Of a stretch of 64,000 nt of DNA, positions 51,578 through 61,336 are shown one piece after another. This DNA is from CAYHGX01 sp964356355. Its GTDB lineage: Bacteria > Patescibacteriota > Gracilibacteria > UBA1369 > LOWO2-01-FULL-3. The DNA lies in contig CAYHGX010000004.1 of NCBI GenBank assembly GCA_964356355.1, positions 1 to 64,000 of the forward strand, given 5' to 3'. Position 1 is the stretch's first letter. Each line of letters starts with the position of its first letter. The notes below the pieces were generated by a model that had not been told where the DNA came from, did no database searches, and worked only from the letters and a program-made list of their open reading frames with translations. The translations under genes were made by a program, and so were the position numbers.

Positions 51578-53296
51578 ATGCGTAAATTTGCGGAGCTGAT
51601 TAGAGTTAAGGCCGTTATTTCTATGGCTTTAATTTCTGTTGTGCTTGGTTCTTTCGCTGCGCCTTTGGCTTATGGTGCACCTGCTGATCTAGTAGATCTA
51701 GATATGGTAGAGGGGGATAATGTTGTGGTTACGGTTGATCCAAATCCTGTGAAGGAGGGGGTTGATTTTAAGCTTAATATTGTACGTAAGGATGGTAAGG
51801 CTTTTGATTTGCCTTCAGTGGCTTGGCCAGATGTTTCTTTAGCTGATCTTGCAGATGTAGCTAATTTGTCTGACGCTACGAAGACTAAGCTTCAGGCTTT
51901 TGGTGCTAAGTTTCATTCTGCTCTTGAGGGTGGAGCTGATTTGGTTAGAGTTGCGGTAACTGATGCCAGTGGAACAGCTGTTGTCTCTTTGCCTTTTTTG
52001 GTTTCGAGCTATCCATATTTGGAGCAATCTGCTGACAATAAAGAGCTTTCTGTTACTATTCCTGTGACAGAGGAGGGTCTTGTTCTTGCTCCTGCGAAGT
52101 ATTTGGCTTCTGTGGAGTTGTTTAATAAAGGTGGTGATGATATTTCGGGAGACGCCTTGATGGAGGTGACAAAGTTATTTGATTTTAATTTCAATTTTAA
52201 CTGGGGAGGATTCGTACTTCCTGGTGATGCTGCTGTTCCTTCTGATGTTGTTGTTTCAGCCAATACTGTGAAGCCAGGTACTACTTTATCTGTGACAGTT
52301 AAGGATCAGTCTGGGAATGCGATGAATTTAGTTGCTAATAGTAATTGGGATTTGCAGGTGCAGAGTTTAACTGCTGCTGCTGTATTGAATGTCGGATCAT
52401 ATAGTAATGGTGATTTAACTAAAGATGGAGCTGGTGTTTATTCATTTAAGGCTTCAAATAAAGAGGGGAATTATCGCGTAGTTTTGTTGAATAATGATGG
52501 ATTGAAGGTTGATAGTGTTGATTTTACTGTTGATGCTGGATTTGTATTGGATTTGGGTGGAGCTGGTGTGCTTAATCCATTTATTGATTTGGCTGATATT
52601 TTTGCTGATTTTGATGGATTTGGAAATGTAGGAGCTGATGGTGGCAATGTTGCTGCGGTTGATCCTGCTGCTTATCCATGTAGTGATGTTGATGATGCTT
52701 ACTGGGGTCGTGATATTTTGAAAAAGTTGATTGAGAAGGATTTGTACCCTGTGATCCGAAGTTTGGCATCTGCGAATGTTACTTGTCGCCCAGTTGGGCC
52801 AGTATTGAGAAAGGAGTTTACGGCTTGGTTGTTGAATGCTTATAGGCCTGATGTGGTTGCTAATATTGATCAGCTTGATTTAAGTGATTTGCCTTTCCCG
52901 GACGTTGATAAGACTGATCCGTATGCACCATATATTTTAAAGGCTTATGCTTTAGGGATTATTAATGGAAATCCAGATGGTACTTTTAAGCCAGATGCTC
53001 AGATAAATAGGGCTGAGGTATTGAAGATTCTACTTCGTTCTTCAAATTTGTTTAATGCGACTGATGCCGAGGTTGCTGATTTGGTAACAACTCATGCTCA
53101 GGATGCGCCAAGTGCTAGATTTAAGGATACTAAGAATGTGAATACTTGGTTTTATCCTTATCTGTATTATGGAGTAGTGAAGAGTATTATTCAGGGATAT
53201 GCTGACGGGAATGCGAAAATGGATCAGGGAGTTTTGTACGGGGAAGCTGCGAAGATTCTTTACCTTTCATTGAAACTTGAAGGGAAGATTGACTAA
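51578..53296 (+). CDS. Large SLH-domain surface protein, S-layer candidate
   Basis: About 572 residues from ATG 51578; an upstream in-frame ATG (51548) would put extra residues before the signal peptide. The signal peptide ends near APLAYGA. The long middle part is acidic, rich in Asp, Val, Ala and Gly, with Ig-like beta segments (residues 35-130 and 215-320). Three SLH units lie at the C-terminus (about 370-570) with NGNPDGTFKPDAQINRAEV and QGYADGNAKMD. Lys-poor composition, size and an own terminator are typical of S-layer proteins; identity as the main S-layer is unproven. Confidence 0.85.
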   Translation: MRKFAELIRVKAVISMALISVVLGSFAAPLAYGAPADLVDLDMVEGDNVVVTVDPNPVKEGVDFKLNIVRKDGKAFDLPSVAWPDVSLADLADVANLSDATKTKLQAFGAKFHSALEGGADLVRVAVTDASGTAVVSLPFLVSSYPYLEQSADNKELSVTIPVTEEGLVLAPAKYLASVELFNKGGDDISGDALMEVTKLFDFNFNFNWGGFVLPGDAAVPSDVVVSANTVKPGTTLSVTVKDQSGNAMNLVANSNWDLQVQSLTAAAVLNVGSYSNGDLTKDGAGVYSFKASNKEGNYRVVLLNNDGLKVDSVDFTVDAGFVLDLGGAGVLNPFIDLADIFADFDGFGNVGADGGNVAAVDPAAYPCSDVDDAYWGRDILKKLIEKDLYPVIRSLASANVTCRPVGPVLRKEFTAWLLNAYRPDVVANIDQLDLSDLPFPDVDKTDPYAPYILKAYALGIINGNPDGTFKPDAQINRAEVLKILLRSSNLFNATDAEVADLVTTHAQDAPSARFKDTKNVNTWFYPYLYYGVVKSIIQGYADGNAKMDQGVLYGEAAKILYLSLKLEGKID

Positions 53297-53311
53297 GTAG
53301 TACTTGAATTG

Positions 53312-53353
53312 CGCACTATGGGATGATTTGGTTCATCCTATGGTGCGTTTTTT
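53312..53353 (+). terminator. Intrinsic terminator of the SLH/S-layer gene
   Basis: A 15-pair hairpin (CGCACTATGGGATGA with its complement, two G-U pairs) from 53312 to 53347, followed by six T. It lies 15 bases after the stop at 53296. Confidence 0.9.
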
Positions 53354-53354
53354 A

Positions 53355-53684
53355 TTAGCAGTTTTTGACTTTTGTTTTGATTTTGCTGATTATTTCCGTG
53401 TCGTTGGCGTATTTATTGAGGATGTCCATCATTGCTTGGTCGTCGGTAGTGGGAAATTTGTATTTTTCGTAGATTTTGTTTAACTCTGTTTTGGCTTTTT
53501 GGCTGTCGTTTCTTAGGTCTGGTGAGGATTTTAGTAGACAGGTGAAATCCACGTTTGCATCAATAAATGCTGTTTGTTCTTCTGCTGTAGTGAGTGGTTT
53601 GAGGCGGGGATTGCAGCTTTTTATGCCGAATACGATAGCAATAACTATTGCAACTCCTAAAGTGATAGTAATGATTTTTTTCAT
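53355..53684 (-). CDS. Small membrane-anchored or exported protein of unknown function
   Basis: 109 residues. An N-terminal hydrophobic helix (about 4-20), then a soluble, helical, Lys/Asp-rich part with Cys24, Cys49 and Cys109. IKSC near the end of the helix is only a weak lipobox. Not recognised. It ends right at the T run of the convergent terminator and starts 10 bases after the TPR gene. Confidence 0.65.
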   Translation of the reverse strand: MKKIITITLGVAIVIAIVFGIKSCNPRLKPLTTAEEQTAFIDANVDFTCLLKSSPDLRNDSQKAKTELNKIYEKYKFPTTDDQAMMDILNKYANDTEIISKIKTKVKNC

Positions 53685-53694
53685 TACTATTGTT

Positions 53695-54294
53695 TTATGC
53701 TTTTTTGCTTAGTTTTTCAAATTCTCTTTGGAAGAATCTTACTGCATTTAGGCATTCTTTGGCTTTCTGATTTGAGGGATCGATCTGTAATGTTTTTTTG
53801 AACAAATGTGCTGAGCGGTCGAAATTCTTTTCATTGAGGTATAAAACGCCAATGTCATTGAGAATTAGTGGATCATTTGGCGCGAGAAAAAGTGCTCGTT
53901 CCAAGATAACTACTCCTCTTTTCTTTTGTCCTTGGTGGTACATGCTCCAGCCCAAACAACGAAGAATTTCTGGATGATTGGCGTATAGGCTGTCGGCTTT
54001 TTCGAGTAGTGTAACGGAGTCTTCCCATTTGCCTGTACAAGAATAGACAAAGCCAAGTAGGTAATTGGCATTTGCGCTTCCTTTGTGAACTTTTAGTCCT
54101 TGTTTAAGGGCTTTTTCGGCTTGGTCATATTTTCTTAGACTGAGATAGTTATCTCCAATTTCCTCATATGCTTCAATGCAATCTAGATCAGAAACTAAGA
54201 TCCTTTCGCAAAGACGAATGGCATCTAGATGCTTGCCTTCGTTTTTTTTCTTTTCAGCTTCCTCAATAAGAGGATGGGATAATTTCTGCGCCAT
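53695..54294 (-). CDS. TPR-repeat protein
   Basis: 199 residues from ATG 54294; 14 codons upstream have no repeat character. Five to six tetratricopeptide units (about 8-190), e.g. IEAYEEIGDNYLSLRKYDQAEKALKQGLKVHKG and PLILNDIGVLYLNEKNFDRSAHLFKKTLQIDPSN. Soluble, so a cytosolic protein-protein adaptor. The partner is unknown; it lies 59 bases downstream of galU on the same strand. Confidence 0.9.
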   Translation of the reverse strand: MAQKLSHPLIEEAEKKKNEGKHLDAIRLCERILVSDLDCIEAYEEIGDNYLSLRKYDQAEKALKQGLKVHKGSANANYLLGFVYSCTGKWEDSVTLLEKADSLYANHPEILRCLGWSMYHQGQKKRGVVILERALFLAPNDPLILNDIGVLYLNEKNFDRSAHLFKKTLQIDPSNQKAKECLNAVRFFQREFEKLSKKA

Positions 54295-54353
54295 ATTTTT
54301 TTGTTTTATTTTTGTTTTGATTTTTAAATCCAGCAATTATAGCTGAATTTGCT

Positions 54354-55229
54354 TTAGAAATCAAGCTCCTTGAGGTATTTCTTGAAGTTGGTGCTTAGAT
54401 CTTTGTGTTTTAGTGCAAAGTGGACTACTGCTTTTAGGTATCCCAATTTGTCACCAGTATCAAATCTTTGGCCGGAGATTTTGTAGCCGTAGATAGGGGA
54501 GTGTTTGATGAATTTGCGCATGCCGTCGATGAGACGGAGCTCTTTATTTTTTGTTTCTTTTTCAAGGCTTGCTAGGTCCTTCAGGAGCTCTGGGGTGATG
54601 ATGTATTTCCCGGCAATACCTAGGTTTGAAGGCGCTTTTGATGGTGCCGGTTTTTCTACTAAATCTGTGATTTTATATAGATTTTCAATTTCTTTGAAAG
54701 TTTTTTCAAAACTGATGATGCCATATTTGTCTGTGTCTTGTTTTTTAACAGGGTCGATTGCGATGATAGGGGCGTTGAGTTTTTGATATTGTTGAATTAA
54801 TTGTGATATGGCAGGGACCTTGCTGTCGTAGATGTCATCTCCAAAAAGTACGGCGAATGGTTCGTTTTCAACAAGTTCTTTTGCACATAAAATGGCTTGT
54901 CCATCACCCATTGGGAATGGTTGGCGAACATAGATGATTTTCGCTAATCGTTCTATCTTTTCGATTTCTTTGAGGGAATCGATTTTTTTTGTATTTTTAA
55001 GATGAGCATGTAATTCAAAGGAGAAATCAAAATGGTCTTCGATGGATCTTTTGCCACGTCCTGTGATGATGATGATTTCTTTGATGCCACTCGCAACGGC
55101 CTCTTCAACTAGGTATTGGATGCAGGGTTTATCAACAATTGGGAGCATCTCTTTTGCTTGTGATTTTGTGGCTGGAAGGAATCTGGTTCCAAGTCCTGCT
55201 GCTGGTATAATGGCTTTTCTGATTTTCAT
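54354..55229 (-). CDS. galU: UTP-glucose-1-phosphate uridylyltransferase GalU
   Basis: Makes UDP-glucose from UTP and glucose-1-phosphate for glycans. 291 residues. KAIIPAAGLGTRFLPATKSQAKEMLPIVDKP (4-34) is the nucleotide-binding signature; FAVLFGDDIYDSK, DLVEKPAPSKAPSNLGIAGKYIITPE and GQRFDTGDKLGYLKA follow. The start overlaps the hsp20 stop by four bases. Together with the sugar transferase at 49577 it feeds surface glycan synthesis. Confidence 0.96.
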   Translation of the reverse strand: MKIRKAIIPAAGLGTRFLPATKSQAKEMLPIVDKPCIQYLVEEAVASGIKEIIIITGRGKRSIEDHFDFSFELHAHLKNTKKIDSLKEIEKIERLAKIIYVRQPFPMGDGQAILCAKELVENEPFAVLFGDDIYDSKVPAISQLIQQYQKLNAPIIAIDPVKKQDTDKYGIISFEKTFKEIENLYKITDLVEKPAPSKAPSNLGIAGKYIITPELLKDLASLEKETKNKELRLIDGMRKFIKHSPIYGYKISGQRFDTGDKLGYLKAVVHFALKHKDLSTNFKKYLKELDF

Positions 55230-55624
55230 CTTTGTGACTTGATTTTGATAATCTGGGTGCCGGTTTTTTCTGTTAGGGGAATTCTGATTTCTAGGATGTT
55301 GTCTTCGAAATTGGCGCTGATATTCTTGGTATTTGCTTCTTCTGGAAGAACTATTGCGCGTGAGAAATTACCCCAAAAGCATTCTCTAGTATAGTAATTT
55401 TCTTCAGGAATTTGTTCTTTAAGTTCTCTTTCACCTTTTATTACAAGGACGTCCTCTGTGAGGGAAATATTGATGGCGTTTTCTTTGATTCCTGCTATTG
55501 GTGCGAGAATTACTAATTCATTTGCCGTTTTATATATATCTACAGATAGTTGGCCTACTTCTTTTTTTGTAGGCTTTTGATCTGCTGAGGGCAGGGGATG
55601 AATTTTTATTCCTGATTTATTCAT
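55226..55624 (-). CDS. Small heat-shock protein, Hsp20/alpha-crystallin family
   Basis: 132-residue ATP-independent holdase. The alpha-crystallin domain spans about 24-118 (DIYKTANELVILAPIAGIKENAINISL, VLVIKGERE, SRAIVLPEEANTKNISANFEDNILEIRIP); the C-terminus is IKIKSQR without the full I-x-I anchor. It lies between ftsH (2-base gap) and galU (overlap), so co-expression with the FtsH protease as a protein-quality unit is likely. Confidence 0.94.
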   Translation of the reverse strand: MNKSGIKIHPLPSADQKPTKKEVGQLSVDIYKTANELVILAPIAGIKENAINISLTEDVLVIKGERELKEQIPEENYYTRECFWGNFSRAIVLPEEANTKNISANFEDNILEIRIPLTEKTGTQIIKIKSQR

Positions 55625-55626
55625 AG

Positions 55627-57498
55627 TTACTTTTTATTGAATTTTTTGTCTTTCTTGTTTGGTGTTGGCGGTTGAGTTTGTGGAAAGTATTTTTTGAATT
55701 CATCAGAAGTAATTGTTTCTTTCTTGATTAGGTCTTCGGAAATTGTGGTGATTAGGTCTTTATTTTTAACTACAAGTTCCTTTGTTCGTTTGTATGCCTT
55801 ATCGAGGATTTTCTTTATAAGCTCATCAATTCTAGCTGCGGATGCTTCTGAATAGTTACGGACGTGCCCAAAATCTCGTCCTAGGAATACTTCCTCGTTT
55901 CCATCACCGAAAATTATTGGTCCAAATTCGCTCATGCCATATTTGGTAACCATATTACGTGCTAATTTTGTGGCTCTTTGTAGGTCGTTTGAGGCTCCTG
56001 TTGTCATTTCACCAAAGAAGGTTTCTTCGGCTGTGTATCCTCCTAATAGAGAACAAAGTTCATCTTCAAATTTACTTCTGGCGTAGAGGTGCTTGTCTTC
56101 TTCTGGTAGGAACCATGTCACGCCGAGGGCCATTCCTCGTGAGATGATTGATATTTTGTGTACGGGGTCGCATCCTGGCAAGAGGTGTCCTACTACGGCA
56201 TGTCCTACTTCATGGTAGGCAGTAATACGCTTTTCTTTTTTGCTTAGTACCGCTGATTTTCTTTCTGGTCCCATGACTATTTTCTCCATGGATTTTTCGA
56301 TTTCGTGATTGCTGATCTGTTTTTTGTTGGTTTTTGCTGCAAGAATTGCTGCTTCATTCATTAGATTTTCAATGTCAGCACCAGTGAATCCTGGCGTTGA
56401 TCTGGCGATTTTCTTTAGATCGATGTTTTTAGCCAATGGTTTGTTTCTGCCGTGGACCGTTAGTATTTCTTCACGTGCTTTGATGTCTGGAGAGTCTACA
56501 ACTACGCGTCGATCAAAGCGCCCTGGTCGTAATAGGGCTGGGTCCAGGATATCTGGACGATTTGTAGCGGCAATAATGATGACATTTGTGCCTGTTTCGA
56601 AGCCATCCATCTCTGTGAGAATTTGATTTAAGGTTTGTTCTCTTTCATCGTGGCCACCGCCCATTCCAGCACCTCTATGTCGTCCTACGGCATCAATTTC
56701 ATCGATGAAAACTATACAGGGGGCATTTCTTTTGGCTTTTGTGAATAGGTCTCTTACTCTTGAGGCACCTACTCCAACAAACATTTCAACAAATTCTGAG
56801 CCTGAAATATTGAAAAAAGGTACATCAGCTTCTCCGGCAACAGCTCTGGCAAGAAGGGTTTTTCCTGTACCGGGAGGACCAACTAGCAGTACGCCTTTAG
56901 GTATTTTTGCTCCCATTGCTCTGTATTTTTCTGGGTTTTTCAGGAAATCAACTATTTCCACTAGTTCTTCTTTGGCCTCTACTGCACCAGCTACATCTTC
57001 AAATGTAGTTTTTTGTTTTGTTTTGTCGTGCAGTTTTGCTTTGCTTTTGCCAAATGACATTGCTTGATTATTGCTGGATTGAGCCGAGCGCATCATGAAG
57101 AATAGTAATAGTACGATCAAAATAACGGGGATAGATCCAATCAATATTTGATTCCAAAATGCATCTCCTGAAGTGTTTTCTATGGTGATTGGCAGGGTAG
57201 AAATGATCTCATTGCTGACACCTGCTTTGCCGAGAAGGTCGTATACGCTGGAACTTGGTTCTTTGTAGGTGAAGTATTTTCCTCCATCTACAAGTTCGAT
57301 ATTGAGCTTGTTGTCGGTGATTTTGATGCTGTGGATTGAGCCGGATTTGACGGCTTCTACGAAGTTATTGAGTGTGAGCTCTTTTGCTGCTGGGGCTGTT
57401 GAGCTGGTCATCATGTAGGTTGCAGCTATTACAAGTGCTGCAATTACAATGTAAATTAAGCCGTTCTTTCGGCTGCTTGGTGGAGAAATCTTGGACAT
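55627..57498 (-). CDS. ftsH: ATP-dependent zinc metalloprotease FtsH
   Basis: Membrane-bound AAA+ protease for damaged membrane and regulatory proteins. 623 residues: two N-terminal membrane helices (about 12-30 and 115-137) around a small periplasmic domain, AAA+ module with [30 protein letters not shown] and [15 protein letters not shown], and the protease domain with the zinc motif HEVGH and the third ligand in [17 protein letters not shown]. The C-terminus is Lys/Pro-rich. Confidence 0.98.
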   Translation of the reverse strand: MSKISPPSSRKNGLIYIVIAALVIAATYMMTSSTAPAAKELTLNNFVEAVKSGSIHSIKITDNKLNIELVDGGKYFTYKEPSSSVYDLLGKAGVSNEIISTLPITIENTSGDAFWNQILIGSIPVILIVLLLFFMMRSAQSSNNQAMSFGKSKAKLHDKTKQKTTFEDVAGAVEAKEELVEIVDFLKNPEKYRAMGAKIPKGVLLVGPPGTGKTLLARAVAGEADVPFFNISGSEFVEMFVGVGASRVRDLFTKAKRNAPCIVFIDEIDAVGRHRGAGMGGGHDEREQTLNQILTEMDGFETGTNVIIIAATNRPDILDPALLRPGRFDRRVVVDSPDIKAREEILTVHGRNKPLAKNIDLKKIARSTPGFTGADIENLMNEAAILAAKTNKKQISNHEIEKSMEKIVMGPERKSAVLSKKEKRITAYHEVGHAVVGHLLPGCDPVHKISIISRGMALGVTWFLPEEDKHLYARSKFEDELCSLLGGYTAEETFFGEMTTGASNDLQRATKLARNMVTKYGMSEFGPIIFGDGNEEVFLGRDFGHVRNYSEASAARIDELIKKILDKAYKRTKELVVKNKDLITTISEDLIKKETITSDEFKKYFPQTQPPTPNKKDKKFNKK

Positions 57499-57537
57499 GC
57501 AAAGTTTGATTTTAGAAATTTTTTCACCTTCTATCTT

Positions 57538-58521
57538 CTACTTTTTTGCTGACTTTTTCAACCCTATAATGTTGTTTTTAAGGCCAATTTCACACTTGCC
57601 GAATTTCTTTGATTTATTGCCGATGTTTTTACTAATAAGATTGAGCACTTCGTTGATGTGTATTGCTTCGAGATTTTGAGTGTTTCCAATGAGTTTTTTA
57701 TAGCAAATTCTGATGATATTTTCTTTTAATGCTTCAGGAAGAGCTCGGAAGTTTTTGGCATTTATTTCAACTTTTGTTGAGGACTCGTGGGTGAGAAGTT
57801 TATTGAGATAATGTTCACTTCTTTCTTGGACGAAATCGGTTGTTTGTCTTATTAATTTGCTGTTTTTGGCAATCACTTCTGTGACTCGAGGGTTTAGTTT
57901 TTTGAGCTGAGGTACGATTTTGTGGCGAATGAAGTTGCGTGTAATGTCGGTATTTTTGTTTGTTTTATCTTTTCTAAATGGGATTTTGTGGTGTTTGAGG
58001 TAGTCGATGATTTCTTTTTTAGAGGTGTGGAGGAGTGGTCTGAGTAGGTTTTTGTCGACTAGTTTGATTCCCGCTAAACCTTTTAAGGTAGCGCCTCTGG
58101 TGAGGTTGAAGATTATTGTTTCTAGGTTGTCGTCAGCGTGGTGTGCGGTGAGAATGTAAGAGGCTTGGTGCTTTTTTGCTAGTTGATCGAAAAATTTATA
58201 TCTGATAATTCTGCCGGTTTCTTCTAATCCTTTTTTTAGTTGTTTACTGAGTTTGTTGATGTCTGCTGTTTTAAGTTCAAAGGTTTCTGTTTTGCAGAGT
58301 GATTTAACGAAATCACTATCTTTTTTGCTCTCTTCACCTCTTAGTGAGTGATTTACGTGAGCAATAATGATTTTGATTGGTAGTTTTTTGATTATTTCGA
58401 GGAGAAAAACTGAATCCGGCCCTCCTGAGACTGCTGCGATAATTGTGTCTCCGTTTTTAATGAAAGGGGTGAGTATTTCAATGATTTTTGTTTCTAGTTT
58501 TTTGGCTTCTTGTTTGTTCAA
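57538..58521 (-). CDS. tilS: tRNA(Ile)-lysidine synthase TilS
   Basis: Puts lysine on C34 of the CAU-anticodon tRNA-Ile so it reads AUA. 327 residues; the PP-loop SGGPDS lies at 32-37, HVNHSLRGEESKKDSDFV and LTAHHADDNLETIIFNLTRGA complete the N-type ATP pyrophosphatase domain. A C-terminal helical part is present; the last TilS_C domain is missing, as in many short forms. It overlaps the RNHCP gene by four bases. Confidence 0.94.
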   Translation of the reverse strand: MNKQEAKKLETKIIEILTPFIKNGDTIIAAVSGGPDSVFLLEIIKKLPIKIIIAHVNHSLRGEESKKDSDFVKSLCKTETFELKTADINKLSKQLKKGLEETGRIIRYKFFDQLAKKHQASYILTAHHADDNLETIIFNLTRGATLKGLAGIKLVDKNLLRPLLHTSKKEIIDYLKHHKIPFRKDKTNKNTDITRNFIRHKIVPQLKKLNPRVTEVIAKNSKLIRQTTDFVQERSEHYLNKLLTHESSTKVEINAKNFRALPEALKENIIRICYKKLIGNTQNLEAIHINEVLNLISKNIGNKSKKFGKCEIGLKNNIIGLKKSAKK

Positions 58522-58829
58522 AGTGGCACCTGGGTTAATTTGATTATTAGTTCAAAATTGTCATCGAGAGCGGCTTTATTTAGGATTGTTTTCTCACATT
58601 TAAGACATTTATGCTTGATCATCCAGCCTTTTTTTCCATTGTGCGTAATGCTTATAGGAGTCATGAGGTTTTGGCATTTGCTTAAGCGATCACCTGGATT
58701 TTCTTGGTCTAAATGTAGTGAGAACAGGCATTTTTGGCAGTGATTACGGCAACTGCCTGCTAGTTTTTCATTGTCGTGTTTACAATTTAGGCATTTGAAT
58801 CCCTCGTTGATGACTGTGAACTTTTTCAT
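58518..58829 (-). CDS. RNHCP-domain zinc-finger-like protein
   Basis: 103 residues of the RNHCP family: GFKCLNCKHDNE (11-22), GSCRNHCQKCLFSLHLD (26-42, containing the RNHC signature), PGDRLSKCQNLMTPI and KHKCLKCEK. Eight Cys in CxxC pairs suggest two zinc sites. The family has no known function; frequent proximity to translation genes is consistent with tilS here (four-base overlap). Divergent from the pilus operon. Confidence 0.88.
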   Translation of the reverse strand: MKKFTVINEGFKCLNCKHDNEKLAGSCRNHCQKCLFSLHLDQENPGDRLSKCQNLMTPISITHNGKKGWMIKHKCLKCEKTILNKAALDDNFELIIKLTQVPL

Positions 58830-58859
58830 ATTCTTAATATAGCATTTTTGGCTCGAATA

Positions 58860-58868
58860 TGTTATAAT
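58860..58868 (+). promoter_or_regulatory. Extended -10 promoter of the pilus operon
   Basis: TG-T-TATAAT (58860-58868) is an extended -10; no clear -35 is present. A transcript would start near 58875, 26 bases ahead of ATG 58901. It is the only strong candidate before the seven pilus genes. Confidence 0.5.
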
Positions 58869-58900
58869 TTAGAGATTTAAGAAAATAAAAACACAAAAAC

Positions 58901-59410
58901 ATGAAGAAAACTTCTTTTTTACTGATAATTGGTGTGATTACTGTGTTGGTGGTTGGTAGTTATTCCGGTTATTTATATTGGAAAAAATCTTCCTTGGTGA
59001 TTGAACAGCAAAAGGTTGATAAGGCTTTTGTTCAGGCACAAAATGATTTAGTGCAGTATGATGGAAAACAAATCGATTCTGCAATTTCTGCTAAGCAAAG
59101 TATTACTGCAATTAAGGATAGTGTAGTGGAATGGTCTAGTGTTATAAGGCAAATTAGGGCAACCGTGCCAAAGGGGAAGGATGGTCCATTGGTGAATATT
59201 GTTTCTTATTCTGGCGCTTCTGGACATGAAATTTCGATGAACGTTAAAACTGTTGCGAAGAGTGAGAATGCTTATTTGGATATTGCTAAGCTGATTAATG
59301 CTTTTGATAATAGTGAGTATTTCAGTAATAACTTTGTTTCTTCGATTTCTTCAGGCAACGATAGTAATGGTTATGAGATTTTGAGTTTTGTGTTTACTAC
59401 TAATTTTTAA
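58901..59410 (+). CDS. Type IV pilus assembly protein, PilN-like
   Basis: 169 residues: one membrane helix (4-24), a coiled coil (35-70) and a PilN-type alpha/beta domain (75-165, WSSVIRQIRATVPKGKDG then ISMNVKTVAKSENAYLDIAKLINAFDNSEYFSNNFV). PilN links cytoplasmic PilM with PilO in the pilus alignment platform. PilM is not seen upstream; the gene opens the operon with pilO (11 bases on). Confidence 0.75.
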   Translation: MKKTSFLLIIGVITVLVVGSYSGYLYWKKSSLVIEQQKVDKAFVQAQNDLVQYDGKQIDSAISAKQSITAIKDSVVEWSSVIRQIRATVPKGKDGPLVNIVSYSGASGHEISMNVKTVAKSENAYLDIAKLINAFDNSEYFSNNFVSSISSGNDSNGYEILSFVFTTNF

Positions 59411-59421
59411 TCACTTGAGAT

Positions 59422-60006
59422 ATGTTTGGAAAAAATGATCAATCAGAAATTAAGCTTGTAGAAGGGTCAAATACATCCTCTTTGATTGGGGCCGTATTAG
59501 TTGTTGTTGGAATAATTGCCTTTGTTGTTTTTGCTAAACCAATGGGGGCGGAGGTTTCAACTATGGCAACTGGGGTGGAGGCGAAACAGACAGAGGTGGC
59601 TGGTTTGAAGGCTAAGCTGAGTGCCTATGGAAAGGCGGAAGCAGATTTGAATCTTTCGACTGCGGTAAAAAAGCAGGAAGTATTGAGTGCTATACCTTCT
59701 AAATTGTACCAGGATGCAGTGATTGAGGACCTAATTAAGATTGCCGATGAGTATAAAGTAGATTTGAGATCGATTAGTTTTAGTAAGGGCTCTACTGAGG
59801 TGGATGGAATTTCTGCTTTGAGAATAAGTTCAAGTTTTGAAGGCAATTATAGTGATTTAACTTCTTTTTTGACTGGAATTGAGCAAAATGCTCGTTTGTT
59901 TAAGGTCGAAAATATAGCTGTACAGATTAAAAAGGTGGATGTGGCTGATATCGAGAGAGCTAATTTCTCTCTTTCAATTGTGGCCTTTTATCAGGATAAC
60001 AAATAA
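59422..60006 (+). CDS. Type IV pilus assembly protein, PilO-like
   Basis: 194 residues: cytoplasmic start, membrane helix (about 21-40), coiled coil (47-75) and a PilO-like ferredoxin fold (85-190, LIKIADEYKVDLRSISFSKG and FEGNYSDLTSFLTGIEQNARLFKVENI). It forms the inner-membrane ring with PilN. Five bases separate it from the next gene. Confidence 0.8.
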   Translation: MFGKNDQSEIKLVEGSNTSSLIGAVLVVVGIIAFVVFAKPMGAEVSTMATGVEAKQTEVAGLKAKLSAYGKAEADLNLSTAVKKQEVLSAIPSKLYQDAVIEDLIKIADEYKVDLRSISFSKGSTEVDGISALRISSSFEGNYSDLTSFLTGIEQNARLFKVENIAVQIKKVDVADIERANFSLSIVAFYQDNK

Positions 60007-60011
60007 ATTTA

Positions 60012-61331
60012 ATGGATCAGAGCGATATACAAATTTCTGGTAGTGAATCAGCTGCTCCTGTGCCGACTCCTGTCGTTGCACAGCCAGTTGGCGAGGAACA
60101 GGCCGCGAAGCAGTCGATGATGGATGATTCGATGGTCAATGGTGGAGGTGTTGGTGGTGACTTGTTGGATAAAGTAAAAAAGTTTAGTACTGGCCAGGGA
60201 GAGAAAGTTATTTATGGTGTATACGATAATTCTGGCAGTGGAATTATGACTAGAATTAATGATTTCATGATTGATCATTCTAAGGTTTCCTTGAGGGATA
60301 AGTCATATTTTTTTCATATGTTGGCAGTGATGGTGGATGCTGGTATTCCAGTTGTTCAATCTGTGAAAAGTTTGGCCTCAAGAAGTAAAAACTTGAAGTT
60401 CTCCAGAGTGCTGGAAACAGTCGCTTATAATTGTGATCATGGTGCTAATCTTTCTGATGCAATGAGTAGGTTTGAAAATATTTTTGATGAATCCGAGCTT
60501 GGAATAGTGAGGTCTGGTGAGGCGACGGGGCGACTTGGAGAGATGCTTTTTAGGCTTTCTGCTCAGCTGGATAAGAGACATGAGTTGAGTATGAAATTGT
60601 GGGGTGCAGCAATTTATCCAATGGCAGTGTTGTCGGTTTTATTGCTTGTGGGAATTGGAATGTTGGTGTGGATTTTTCCAACGCTTTTGAGTTTGTTGAC
60701 TGATGGAGGAGTGAGTCAGTCTGCATTACCTCTACCAACTAGGATCTTGATTGTTATTCAGTCTATTATTACCTCTTATTGGTGGATGATTTTATTGGTT
60801 TTGTTTGGAGGATATGCTGTTTTGAGTGTTTATGTTCATAGCGATTACGGGGCGGTGAGGTTTGATTATTTTAAGTTGAAATTTCCTGTGGTTGGAAGAT
60901 TGGTAAGGAAGGTTTATGTCCTTAGATTTATTAGTTTGTTAGGAATTTTGATTGATGCTGGTTTGCCTGTGATTACAGCTTTGAAAATAACTGGAAATTC
61001 GATTTCAAATAGAATTTATAAATTGAAGGTTCAGGAAATAATTAATTCAGTTAAGAATGGTGGCAAGATTTCTGCGAGCTTGATGGATAGTGAATATCTT
61101 TTCCCTCCGGAAGTTGCGGAGATGGTTAGTGTGGGTGAAAATTCAGCCAGTCTTGGTAGAATTTCAGAGAAGATTGCTGATCAATATGATAAGGAAATAG
61201 ATAATACTTTAAAGCAGGTGATGTCTGTGTTTGAGCCAGTGATGATTTTGGTTGTGGGTCTTTTTGTGGCGCTTTTAGCGTTGGCAATTATGGCTCCAAT
61301 CTTCAATCTTGGTACCATGATTAATGGCTAA
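60012..61331 (+). CDS. pilC: Type IV pilus inner-membrane platform protein PilC
   Basis: 439-residue type II secretion F-family protein. A Pro/Ala-rich cytoplasmic start (1-60), then two T2SSF domains (about 95-220 and 300-425) with FFHMLAVMVDAGIPVVQSVKSLA and FISLLGILIDAGLPVITALKITG, each followed by helices. Membrane segments lie near 200-225, 245-270 and 405-430. It carries the pilin motor force. Assembly and retraction ATPases (PilB, PilT) are not in the window. Confidence 0.92.
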   Translation: MDQSDIQISGSESAAPVPTPVVAQPVGEEQAAKQSMMDDSMVNGGGVGGDLLDKVKKFSTGQGEKVIYGVYDNSGSGIMTRINDFMIDHSKVSLRDKSYFFHMLAVMVDAGIPVVQSVKSLASRSKNLKFSRVLETVAYNCDHGANLSDAMSRFENIFDESELGIVRSGEATGRLGEMLFRLSAQLDKRHELSMKLWGAAIYPMAVLSVLLLVGIGMLVWIFPTLLSLLTDGGVSQSALPLPTRILIVIQSIITSYWWMILLVLFGGYAVLSVYVHSDYGAVRFDYFKLKFPVVGRLVRKVYVLRFISLLGILIDAGLPVITALKITGNSISNRIYKLKVQEIINSVKNGGKISASLMDSEYLFPPEVAEMVSVGENSASLGRISEKIADQYDKEIDNTLKQVMSVFEPVMILVVGLFVALLALAIMAPIFNLGTMING

Positions 61332-61336
61332 CTATT

